Assembly (NCBI GenBank): GCA_017304505.1
Contig: JAFKKQ010000170.1
Span: forward strand, 1 to 7,260
Source of the DNA: Hyphomicrobiales bacterium
GTDB lineage: Bacteria > Pseudomonadota > Alphaproteobacteria > Rhizobiales > Xanthobacteraceae
Reading direction: 5' to 3'
Length of the DNA: 7,260 bases
Each line of letters begins with the position of its first letter. Position 1 is the stretch's first letter. The position numbers were made by a program, and so were the translations under genes. The notes beneath the pieces were generated by a model. That model ran no database searches, was not told the origin of the DNA, and saw only the letters and a program-made list of their open reading frames with translations. Below are positions 1-5,716 of the stretch, in pieces.

Positions 1-95
1 TGCCGGTCGTGATACGGCAACCGGTTCAGCGCGGCCGCATCGTCCGCGTCCAGCGCCGAATGGGCCTGCAGTTTTTGGCGAAGAACCACGTGCAT
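1..95 (-). CDS. Crp/Fnr-family transcriptional regulator, N-terminal fragment (runs off left edge)
   Basis: Reading the minus strand from the ATG at 95-93 gives 31 codons without a stop to the window edge. The peptide begins MHVVLRQKLQAH and continues with SALDADDAAALNRLPYHDR. The order of a basic start, 'L-x-x-K-L-x-x-H-S-x-L', then 'D-x-A-A-L-x-x-L-P' is typical of the N-terminal helix that precedes the cyclic-nucleotide-binding-like beta-barrel in alphaproteobacterial Crp/Fnr regulators. An in-frame TGA lies about 15 codons upstream and no other ATG or GTG lies between, so the start is well constrained. The Shine-Dalgarno is poor: a GGGAG sits about 16 nt upstream. The gene is divergent from the TRAP permease and could control it. 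The sensor and helix-turn-helix parts lie outside the window, so the effector is unknown. The call rests on a short fragment; the family is likely but not certain. Confidence 0.66.
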   Translation of the reverse strand, partial: MHVVLRQKLQAHSALDADDAAALNRLPYHDR

Positions 96-172
96 GCCGG
101 CGCCATCCGAACTCCCGAGGTGGACATTCGGAAAGCCAACTCACAGCGGGCGGCGAACGTTTCCTGCCTTAC

Positions 173-200
173 CAATTTTATTGTGTCATTTTTTATTGTG
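173..200. promoter_or_regulatory. AT-rich candidate control region with a perfect 10-bp direct repeat between regulator and dctM
   Basis: In a GC-rich surrounding, the decamer TTTTATTGTG occurs at 176-185 and again at 191-200, a 15-bp period. The first copy is also part of a short inverted repeat, CAAT-TTT-ATTG (173-183). The element lies in the 163-bp spacer between two divergent genes, about 60-80 nt before the dctM start, which is a plausible place for operator or promoter sequences. On the minus strand, TAAAAT resembles a -10 box, but its spaced -35 match is poor. No canonical Fnr/FixK box (TTGAT-N4-ATCAA) is present. That this is a regulator site is inference; the repeat itself is seen directly. 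Confidence 0.4.
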
Positions 201-246
201 CGAACGCCGCACGCGCGCAAGCCAAGCAAGCTTTGGGTCAAGCCTT

Positions 247-252
247 GGGAGA
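247..252 (+). promoter_or_regulatory. Ribosome binding site deciding a TTG start for dctM
   Basis: GGGAGA lies 6 nt before the TTG at 259-261. This spacing, and the fact that the protein from this TTG begins just before the first hydrophobic helix as in other DctM proteins, favours 259 over the in-frame ATG at 94. The longer reading would add a 55-residue basic, non-homologous leader running through the intergenic repeat. Confidence 0.65.
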
Positions 253-258
253 CGCGCC

Positions 259-1578
259 TTGAGCCCGACAACCCAGGGCCTGATCGTTCTTGTCGTGACA
301 CTGGTCGTGTTGCTCTCGGGCGCGCCGGTCGCGTTCGGGCTCGGGGCCATCGCCATTGCGTTCCTGGTGATTTTCCAGGGTTTCGATTCCTTGGCCGTGG
401 TTGCGGAGACGTTCTACACGGGCCTGCAGGACTTCACGCTGGTGTCGATCCCGATGTTTGTGATGATGGGTGCGGCGATTGGCTCGTCGCCGGCCGGCAA
501 GGACCTCTACGAGGCGCTCGACCGCTGGCTTTATCGGGTGCGCGGCGGTCTCGTGATTTCCAACCTCGGCGCCTGCGCCATCTTTGCCGCGCTCACCGGC
601 TCGTCGCCGGCGTGCTGCGCCGCCATCGGCAAGATGGGCATCCCCGAAATGCGCCGTCGCGGCTACCCCGACGACGTTGCCACCGGCTCGATCTGCGCCG
701 GAGGGACGCTTGGCATCCTCATCCCACCGTCGATCACCTTAATCCTCTACGGCATTGCCACCGAGACGTCGATCGGCCGGCTGTTCCTCGCCGGCGTCAT
801 GCCGGGGCTGATGCTGACCGGCCTGTTCATACTGTGGACGATCTTCATCCTGACCAAGCGCGGCTTCCGCTCGCATGCCGTCGATTTTCGCTATTCGTGG
901 AAAGAGAAATTCCAGTCGATACCGAAGATCGCGCCATTCATCGCCATCATCGTCGGCGTGATGTACGTGCTCTACGGCGGCGTGGCGACGCCGTCGGAAG
1001 CCGCAGGCGTGGGAGCCGCGCTTTGCGTGGTGCTGGCCATCGTCATCTATCGCATGTGGTCGCCCGACAAGTGGTGGCTCATCCTGCGCGACACCACGCG
1101 CGAATCGGTGATGATCCTGATGATCATCGCCGCCGCCGTGCTGTTCGGCTACATGCTGACGTCGCTCTACCTCACCCAGACGCTGGCGCAGGGCATCGCC
1201 GAGATGCACGTCAACAAATGGGTGCTGATGCTGCTCATCAATCTGTTCCTGCTGGTGAGCGGCTTCTTTATTCCGCCTGCGGCGATCATTTTGATGACAT
1301 CGCCGATCCTGCTGCCGATCATCACCGCTGCCGGATTCGATCCAGTCTGGTTCGGCGTGGTCATGACCATCAACATGGAAATCGGGCTGATCCATCCGCC
1401 GGTCGGGCTTAACATCTATATCGTCAACTCGATCGCGCCCGACGTTCCGGTCACTCGCGTGATGTGGGGGACCATTCCCTATGTCCTGTGCATGATGCTG
1501 GCGATCGTGATCCTGTGTTTCTTCCCCGAGATCGCGACCTGGCTGCCGGATCATCTGATGGGGGCGGTGCATAAGTAG
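259..1578 (+). CDS. dctM: TRAP-type C4-dicarboxylate-like transporter, large permease subunit (DctM)
   Basis: This is the large membrane subunit of a tripartite ATP-independent periplasmic (TRAP) transporter, which uses the ion gradient to import organic acids delivered by a periplasmic binding protein. From the TTG start the product is 439 aa, the usual DctM length, and nearly all of it is hydrophobic helices. Family blocks visible are the 'S-x-I-F-A-A-x-x-G-S-S' type stretch near residues 106-116, IPEMRRRGY at 128-136, GTLGILIPPS at 149-158, ATPSEAAGVGA at 243-253 and EIGLIHPPVGLN at 374-385. TRAP systems also need a small permease (DctQ) and a binding protein (DctP), or fused forms. Neither is adjacent in this window: upstream is a divergent regulator and downstream a propeller gene. 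The substrate cannot be read from DctM alone. Nearby malonyl-CoA and malonic semialdehyde enzymes suggest a small dicarboxylate (inference). The family call is very secure; the start is moderately so. Confidence 0.93.
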   Translation: MSPTTQGLIVLVVTLVVLLSGAPVAFGLGAIAIAFLVIFQGFDSLAVVAETFYTGLQDFTLVSIPMFVMMGAAIGSSPAGKDLYEALDRWLYRVRGGLVISNLGACAIFAALTGSSPACCAAIGKMGIPEMRRRGYPDDVATGSICAGGTLGILIPPSITLILYGIATETSIGRLFLAGVMPGLMLTGLFILWTIFILTKRGFRSHAVDFRYSWKEKFQSIPKIAPFIAIIVGVMYVLYGGVATPSEAAGVGAALCVVLAIVIYRMWSPDKWWLILRDTTRESVMILMIIAAAVLFGYMLTSLYLTQTLAQGIAEMHVNKWVLMLLINLFLLVSGFFIPPAAIILMTSPILLPIITAAGFDPVWFGVVMTINMEIGLIHPPVGLNIYIVNSIAPDVPVTRVMWGTIPYVLCMMLAIVILCFFPEIATWLPDHLMGAVHK

Positions 1579-1671
1579 CCATACTCGGCGCGTTGCCGCG
1601 CGATCGTGACCACCGGATGTTCACGCGGGAACGGCCGCGTTATGCTGGCGGCGCCTGCGTTCCGCCCGGCC

Positions 1672-1675
1672 GGAG
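1672..1675 (+). promoter_or_regulatory. Ribosome binding site of the BNR-repeat gene
   Basis: GGAG lies 9 nt before the ATG at 1685 and supports that start. The rest of the 106-bp gap from 1579 shows no convincing promoter. It holds a small GC stem (1588-1601) without a T-tract, so the gene could be co-transcribed with dctM. Confidence 0.5.
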
Positions 1676-1684
1676 ATCGACCTC

Positions 1685-2827
1685 ATGATTCTTCTATCGA
1701 ATGGTGGCACGAACATTCAGCGTGCCGGCGCCGCCTCCGACACCATCCTGGTCGGCACGGCCGATGGCATCGCCCTGTTGGCGAAATCCGAACGAGGCTG
1801 GACCGTCAAGCACCGCGCGCTGCAGGGTGTGTTCGTCAGCGGCGTCACGGCACTCGATGACGGCACGTTGTTCGCGTCGACGCGCGGGGTCGGCATGGCG
1901 CGCAGCGACGACGGCGGCGTCAAGTGGACCTGGATCAACGATGGTCTGGCGCATCATGAATTCTGGTCGTGCCGCGCCGGCAAGCTGCAGGGTCGTGATG
2001 CGGTCTTTGCCGGAGCGTTGCCGGCGCATCTCTACGTCAGCGAGGACAAGGGGCGGTCGTGGCGCGAGTTGACCGCGCTGCGGGAGGCCAAGACCGTGTC
2101 CCGGTGGACGTTTCCGGCGCCGCCACGGATCGGGCACATCAAGGACGTCGTGATCGACGGCGATCGCTTATGGGTCGGAGTCGAGATCGGCTCGCTGCAA
2201 GTCTCCAGCGATTTCGGCAAAAGTTTCACCGAACTGGCCGTCGATCCCGATCCGCAGGAGTGCGATATCCATCGCGTCCTGGTGCATCCGGCCAGGCCCA
2301 ATCGCATCGTCGTCGTCAACGGAATCGTCGGCATGATGGTGAGCGAGGACGGCGGCGCGACCTTTCAGCGGATGAAAATGCCCGCCGAGGCCGATTATCC
2401 GGACGCGGTGGTGATCCACCCCGACGAGCCCGATCTCATGTTCATGTCGGCCGGCGTGGGCTGGCCGGTGCATTGGTATGCGCTCGGCCGCGCCCGCGGC
2501 AAGATTTTCCGCAGCCGCGACGCCGGCAAGACGTGGGAGCGGCTGCTCGGCGGCCTGCCGAACGGTCAGCGCGCGCTGTTCGGCGCGCTGACCATCGAGG
2601 CGCGGCCGGACGGCTATTCGCTCTACGCCGCCGACACCGACGGGCAGGTGTTCGAGAGCACCGACGGTGGCGAGAGATGGACGATCATTGCCGACGTGCC
2701 GCCGGTGTCGAAGGCCGACTTCTACAAGGGCTTGGCGCGCGATCGGCCAAGGCTCGCCAACGTGGACGACATCGTCGCCAACCCTGCGGCGACGAAGCGA
2801 TGGGAAGAAGCGGGGAAGGCGGTCTAG
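1685..2827 (+). CDS. BNR/Asp-box repeat beta-propeller protein (sialidase/VPS10-like fold), cytoplasmic, function unknown
   Basis: The 380-aa product is built from short beta repeats carrying six Asp-boxes of the pattern S-x-D-x-G-x-x-W/F. They start at residues 74 (SDDGGVKW), 119 (SEDKGRSW), 174 (SSDFGKSF), 220 (SEDGGATF), 277 (SRDAGKTW) and 325 (STDGGERW). The 45-57 residue spacing implies one box per propeller blade and a six- or seven-bladed propeller. The N-terminus (MILLSNGGTN) has no signal peptide or membrane helix, so the protein probably stays in the cytoplasm, unlike classic sialidases. The sialidase catalytic Arg triad and F/Y-R-I-P motif are not evident, so I do not call an enzyme. 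It shares strand with dctM 106 bp upstream and converges with the CoA-transferase 8 bp away. Bacterial annotations often name such proteins 'exo-alpha-sialidase' or 'YCF48/BNR-like' from the fold only. The fold is secure; the role is unknown. Confidence 0.83.
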   Translation: MILLSNGGTNIQRAGAASDTILVGTADGIALLAKSERGWTVKHRALQGVFVSGVTALDDGTLFASTRGVGMARSDDGGVKWTWINDGLAHHEFWSCRAGKLQGRDAVFAGALPAHLYVSEDKGRSWRELTALREAKTVSRWTFPAPPRIGHIKDVVIDGDRLWVGVEIGSLQVSSDFGKSFTELAVDPDPQECDIHRVLVHPARPNRIVVVNGIVGMMVSEDGGATFQRMKMPAEADYPDAVVIHPDEPDLMFMSAGVGWPVHWYALGRARGKIFRSRDAGKTWERLLGGLPNGQRALFGALTIEARPDGYSLYAADTDGQVFESTDGGERWTIIADVPPVSKADFYKGLARDRPRLANVDDIVANPAATKRWEEAGKAV

Positions 2828-2835
2828 CCTTCAGA

Positions 2836-4008
2836 TCAGCCTTCGCCGATCTCCTTCAAGATCTCGGCTGTGTGCTCCCCCAGCCGCGGGGCGGGGTGCT
2901 CGGCGGCCATCGGCTGTTCGTCCACCATGATCGGCGTGCGGATGCCCGGGATCGTGCCGTTCTTGGCGAAAGCACTCGGCAGGTCGAGCTTCATGCCGCG
3001 ATATTTGACGTGCGGATCGTCGAACACGTGATCGAGGTTGTTGATCGGCCCGGCCGGAACGCCGACCGCTTCGAGCTTGTCGGCCAGATCCTGCATCTTG
3101 AATTTCATCGTCAGCGCGGTGAGCTTGCCGACCAGTTCGGCACGGTTGGCAAGCCGTGATTTGTTGTCGATGTAGGCCGGGTCTTTCGCCAGCCCTGGCG
3201 CGCCCAGAACGGTGCAAAGCTTCTGATACTGGCTGTCGTTGCCGGTGGCGATGATGATGTAGCCGTCGGCCACCGAGAACACCTGATAAGGCACAATGTT
3301 TGGGTGGGCGTTGCCGATGCGCTGCGGCACCTTCCCGGAGGCAAGGAAGTTCAGCCCCTGATTGGCGAGCACGCCGACCGTGGTGTCGACCAGCGCGGTA
3401 TCGACATAACCGCCTTTGCCGGTGCGCTCGCGCCGTGCCAACGCCGCAAGAATGCCGATCACCGCATAGGTTCCGGTCATGATGTCGGACACCGGCACGC
3501 CGGCTCGCGTGGGTTCGCCGTCGGCCGTACCGGTCAGGCTCATGAAACCGCCGAGACCTTGCGCCATCAGGTCATAGCCCGCGCGCTTGGCATATGGCCC
3601 GCTCTGGCCGAAGCCGGTGACCGAGCAATAGACCAACCGCGGGCAATCCGGCGCGAGGCTCTTGTAGTCGAGTCCGAACTTGACGAGCCCGCCGACCTTG
3701 AAGTTCTCGATCAGCACATCGGAACGCGCCGCGAGCTTCTTGACGATGCGCCTGCCGTCCTCGCTCTCGAAGTCGGCCTCGATCGAGCGCTTGCCGCGGT
3801 TGGCGGCGTGAAAATAGGCCGCGCCGAGGTGGTTGCCGTCCTTGCCTTCGATGAAGGGTGGGCCCCAGGCGCGGGTATCGTCGCCGGTCTTGCTGCGCTC
3901 GACCTTGATCACGTCGGCGCCGAGGTCGGCCAGGATCTGCCCGGCCCACGGCCCCGCCAGGATGCGGGCAAGCTCCAGCACTCGTACTCCAGCCAATGGA
4001 CCCGGCAT
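2836..4008 (-). CDS. Class III (CaiB/BaiF family) CoA-transferase, dicarboxylate-CoA transferase (SUGCT-like) subtype
   Basis: This enzyme should move CoA from an acyl-CoA donor to a free carboxylic acid through a mixed anhydride on an active-site aspartate. The 390-aa product has the family's usual length. It begins MPGPLAGVRVLELARILAGP, followed by the CoA-binding 'A-D-L-G-A-D-V-I-K-V-E' segment (27-37). Other conserved parts are ENFKVGG (101-107), GFGQSGPYAKRAGYDLMAQG (132-151), and PVSDIMTGTYAVIGILAAL starting at 172, where Asp175 aligns with the catalytic Asp of formyl-CoA transferase (Asp169). Later segments NAHPNIVPYQVF, DGYIIIATGN and GVPAGPINN resemble mammalian succinyl-CoA:glutarate CoA-transferase more than CaiB, judged from memory. 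The substrate is therefore perhaps a dicarboxylate, and divergent placement from malonyl-CoA decarboxylase makes malonate a candidate. The start at 4008 is chosen for its strong SD and full-length match. The frame stays open upstream to 4170, but that extension is low-complexity and unlike the family. Confidence 0.9.
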   Translation of the reverse strand: MPGPLAGVRVLELARILAGPWAGQILADLGADVIKVERSKTGDDTRAWGPPFIEGKDGNHLGAAYFHAANRGKRSIEADFESEDGRRIVKKLAARSDVLIENFKVGGLVKFGLDYKSLAPDCPRLVYCSVTGFGQSGPYAKRAGYDLMAQGLGGFMSLTGTADGEPTRAGVPVSDIMTGTYAVIGILAALARRERTGKGGYVDTALVDTTVGVLANQGLNFLASGKVPQRIGNAHPNIVPYQVFSVADGYIIIATGNDSQYQKLCTVLGAPGLAKDPAYIDNKSRLANRAELVGKLTALTMKFKMQDLADKLEAVGVPAGPINNLDHVFDDPHVKYRGMKLDLPSAFAKNGTIPGIRTPIMVDEQPMAAEHPAPRLGEHTAEILKEIGEG

Positions 4009-4013
4009 GACAA

Positions 4014-4020
4014 CTCCCTC
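4014..4020 (-). promoter_or_regulatory. Ribosome binding site fixing the CoA-transferase start
   Basis: On the minus strand GAGGGAG lies 5 nt before the ATG at 4008-4006. It selects the 390-aa form, which starts at MPGPLAGVRV like relatives, over an ATG at 4170 that would add 54 residues reaching into the shared promoter region. Confidence 0.7.
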
Positions 4021-4125
4021 GCGCAGCAGCAATTCGGATATGACGGGGAACCTCTGGCGCGCCGGGGCGCTTTTGTCCAGGGTTCCTGATGACGAGGCTC
4101 CGGGGCGGGGGTGAGGCCCCTCTTG

Positions 4126-4165
4126 AACGGTCGTTATTCCTTCAACATTTTCGGTAACATTGCCG
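4126..4165. promoter_or_regulatory. Candidate operator/promoter region between CoA-transferase and malonyl-CoA decarboxylase
   Basis: The 182-bp divergent spacer contains two short inverted repeats. One is AACG-GT-CGTT (4126-4135). The other is a 14-bp imperfect palindrome, CGGTAACATTGCCG (4152-4165), with one mismatched pair. The stretch between them is AT-richer than the surroundings. The second palindrome ends 25 nt before the decarboxylase start, where a repressor would interfere with transcription. A TTGAAC at 4123-4128 could be a -35 element, but the spaced -10 match is weak. The repeats are seen directly; regulatory meaning is inferred. Rhizobial mat genes are controlled by a GntR-type MatR, but no such gene is in the window. 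Confidence 0.3.
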
Positions 4166-4170
4166 CTCAA

Positions 4171-4186
4171 GAGAGAGGAAGCTCTC
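4171..4186 (+). promoter_or_regulatory. Small hairpin presenting the decarboxylase Shine-Dalgarno in its loop
   Basis: GAGAG (4171-4175) and CTCTC (4182-4186) are complementary and enclose the six-base loop AGGAAG, which carries the purine-rich ribosome-binding core. The hairpin would shorten the otherwise long distance from SD to ATG at 4191. A 5-bp stem is weak and may be chance. Confidence 0.25.
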
Positions 4187-4190
4187 AGAC

Positions 4191-5555
4191 ATGAACACGT
4201 CCTTTTTCGGCGAGATGCTCAACAGCATCACGGAGCGCGGCCGGGCCCTGATCGACCGCGCCCGCGACCGCCGCGGCGGGGCGGCGGCGCGCTCCGAAAC
4301 GCTGGCCGAACTGTGCGAGGAACTGCTGTCGGTCCGCGGCGAGGCGTCAGGGGTGGCGCTGGCCGGCGACATTCTGGCCAAATACGCCGAGTTGACCGTC
4401 GGGCCGCGTATCGCATTCTTCGAGGCACTGGCGGAGCGGTTCGGTCCCGATCGGGAGGCGCTTGAGGCCGCGATTGCGGCGTGGCAGGCCGAGCCGTCGG
4501 ACAAGACAGCGGCGGAGGTCCATATCGCGGCGGAGCCCCGCCGGCAGGAGTTGCTGCGCCGGCTCAATCTCGCGCCGGCCGGGACGGCGGCGCTGGTGCG
4601 CATGCGCGAGCAGCTTCTCGACGCCTTGGGTCATCGTAAAGACCTTACCGACGTCGACGCCGACTTCGTCCATCTGTTCTCGTCCTGGTTCAACCGCGGT
4701 TTCCTGGTGCTGCGCCGGATTGATTGGGCGACGCCGGCGATGATCCTGGAAAAGATCATCCGCTATGAGGCGGTGCATCGCATTCATAGCTGGGAGGATT
4801 TGCGGCGGCGCATCGATCCGCCGGACCGCCGCTGCTATGCCTTTTTTCACCCGGCGCTGGTCGACGAGCCGTTGATTTTTGTCGAGGTCGCGTTGTCGCG
4901 TGACATTCCAGGCGCGATCGCGCCGATCTTGTCGGCGGAACGCGACACCAGCGACGGCGAGAAGTTCGCGACAGCGACGTTCTATTCGATTTCAAACTGC
5001 CAGCGGGGGCTCACCGGTGTGTCGTTCGGCAATTTCCTGATCAAACAGGTGGTGCAGGAAATCTCGCGTGAGAATCCGCGGCTGAAAACCTTTGTCACCC
5101 TGTCGCCTGTGCCCAACTTCGCTCGCTGGCTGGATCGTGAGCGCAAGTCCGACAGCCCCGTGGGGCTGACGGCTGAGGATAAGGCAACGTTGGAAGGACT
5201 CGATCACGCAGGCTGGTGGCAGGCGCCGGAAACGCGCGACCCGATGCAGGAGCCGCTTTTGCGTGCGGCGGCGTGGTATTTTTTGCATGCCAAAAATCGC
5301 CGCGGCCTGCCGGCCGATTCCGTGGCGCGGTTTCATCTGGGCAACGGCGCGCGGCTCGAGCGCATCAACTGGCTCGGCGATGACAGCGCTCGCGGCATCG
5401 AGCAATCCTATGGGCTGATGGTCAACTATCTCTACGATCTCGAGGACATCGAGAAGAATCACGAAGCCCAGAGGGTCGTGGTGTCCAATGCGGTCCGTCG
5501 CCTGCAGCGCGGACCGGCGCCCGCCGAACTCGTGCCCGCGGCCCTATCGGGATAA
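4191..5555 (+). CDS. matA: Malonyl-CoA decarboxylase
   Basis: It catalyses malonyl-CoA to acetyl-CoA plus CO2 in the cytoplasm, used in malonate catabolism and to control malonyl-CoA levels. The 454-aa product has the two-domain layout of the family. An N-terminal helical domain covers roughly residues 1-175, with AKYAELTVGPRIAFFEAL near 63-80 and FVHLFSSWFNRGFLVLRRI near 159-177. A C-terminal GNAT-like catalytic domain follows, with the active-site stretch FYSISNCQRGLTGVSFGNFL (264-283). Its serine (266 or 268) aligns with human Ser329. FHLGNGARL at 381-389 has His382 aligning with human His423. The family's RINW and SYGLMVNYLY signatures follow. There is no C-terminal SKL, as expected in bacteria. 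An SD-like AGAGAGGA (4172-4179) precedes the ATG at an 11-nt spacing. The gene is divergent from the CoA-transferase and lies upstream of the RutE-like reductase. The symbol follows rhizobial matA; mcd is also used. Confidence 0.95.
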   Translation: MNTSFFGEMLNSITERGRALIDRARDRRGGAAARSETLAELCEELLSVRGEASGVALAGDILAKYAELTVGPRIAFFEALAERFGPDREALEAAIAAWQAEPSDKTAAEVHIAAEPRRQELLRRLNLAPAGTAALVRMREQLLDALGHRKDLTDVDADFVHLFSSWFNRGFLVLRRIDWATPAMILEKIIRYEAVHRIHSWEDLRRRIDPPDRRCYAFFHPALVDEPLIFVEVALSRDIPGAIAPILSAERDTSDGEKFATATFYSISNCQRGLTGVSFGNFLIKQVVQEISRENPRLKTFVTLSPVPNFARWLDRERKSDSPVGLTAEDKATLEGLDHAGWWQAPETRDPMQEPLLRAAAWYFLHAKNRRGLPADSVARFHLGNGARLERINWLGDDSARGIEQSYGLMVNYLYDLEDIEKNHEAQRVVVSNAVRRLQRGPAPAELVPAALSG

Positions 5556-5593
5556 CCGTTCAGATTTGGACTTTTCTTCCTGTCCGGCGGGCC

Positions 5594-5611
5594 TCATGTT
5601 CATGTTCATGG
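5594..5611 (+). repeat. Three tandem TCATGT-type hexamers
   Basis: TCATGT, TCATGT and TCATGG follow each other directly in the gap between the decarboxylase and the RutE-like gene. It is a short microrepeat with no evident function, recorded because it lies close to a second tandem duplication at 5661-5691. Confidence 0.45.
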
Positions 5612-5660
5612 GCGCGGGCGAAGCCGGATATCGCGAGGCGTTTGGTGCTTCGAGACGCCT

Positions 5661-5691
5661 GGAGGCGGGAAGACATGGAGGCGGAAGACAT
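5661..5691 (+). repeat. Tandem duplication of a Shine-Dalgarno/ATG unit upstream of the rutE-like gene
   Basis: GGAGGCGGGAAGACAT (5661-5676) is followed at once by GGAGGCGGAAGACAT (5677-5691). The units are identical except for one G. Each carries a near-perfect GGAGG SD 9-10 nt before an ATG (5675 and 5690). The first unit overlaps the inverted repeat CGCCT-GG-AGGCG (5656-5667), which could fold and mask the first SD. The duplication looks recent because the copies have diverged by only one indel. Confidence 0.7.
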
Positions 5692-5716
5692 GAAAGAGGT
5701 TGCGAGTTATGGATGA
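5675..5716 (+). CDS. Possible 13-codon leader ORF overlapping the rutE-like start
   Basis: From ATG 5675, with GGAGG 9 nt upstream, the reading MEAEDMKEVASYG ends at TGA 5714-5716, which is 5 nt inside the rutE-like gene (ATG 5709) in another frame. The geometry would allow translational coupling. The peptide has no recognisable family, and its SD and first codons come from the tandem duplication, so it may be an accident. The second ATG at 5690 is in the same frame. Confidence 0.25.
   Translation: MEAEDMKEVASYG

Noticed and set aside
171..205. Fnr/FixK or CRP box in the regulator-dctM spacer
   Set aside because: TTGAT-N4-ATCAA and TGTGA-N6-TCACA are both absent. Only a direct repeat is seen.
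2..262. Open plus-strand frame ending in TGA that overlaps the dctM TTG start (TTGA), which could be read as the end of a dctQ gene
   Set aside because: The translation is polar and rich in Arg, Pro and Gly with no membrane helices, and it crosses the Crp/Fnr start on the other strand. It does not resemble DctQ.
9..1412. 467-aa plus-strand open frame overlapping dctM
   Set aside because: It is Arg/His-rich and lies out of frame over the conserved DctM motifs, a typical GC-rich shadow.
739..1572. 277-aa minus-strand open frame opposite dctM
   Set aside because: The composition is dominated by His, Asp, Gln and Arg with no family motif. It is antisense shadow of a well-supported membrane protein gene.
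1588..1601. GC stem-loop after dctM as a terminator
   Set aside because: It has only a 5-bp stem and no T-tract follows, so it does not support an intrinsic terminator.
2828..2835. Bidirectional terminator between the convergent propeller and CoA-transferase genes
   Set aside because: The gap is only 8 bp and contains no hairpin or T-tract.
2059..3159. 366-aa plus-strand open frame spanning the propeller/CoA-transferase junction
   Set aside because: It is Arg-rich out of frame over the Asp-boxes and antisense over the CoA-transferase, so it is not a fusion.
3304..4089. 261-aa plus-strand open frame antisense to the CoA-transferase
   Set aside because: It has no recognisable domain, and the opposite strand encodes a full-length conserved enzyme with a strong SD.
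4009..4170. 54-residue N-terminal extension of the CoA-transferase from ATG 4170
   Set aside because: The extension is low-complexity and unlike the family, while GAGGGAG sits 5 nt before the ATG at 4008.
5700..5708. TTG at 5700 as the start of the rutE-like gene
   Set aside because: It abuts the AGAGG Shine-Dalgarno directly. ATG 5709 has proper spacing and gives a length matching RutE.
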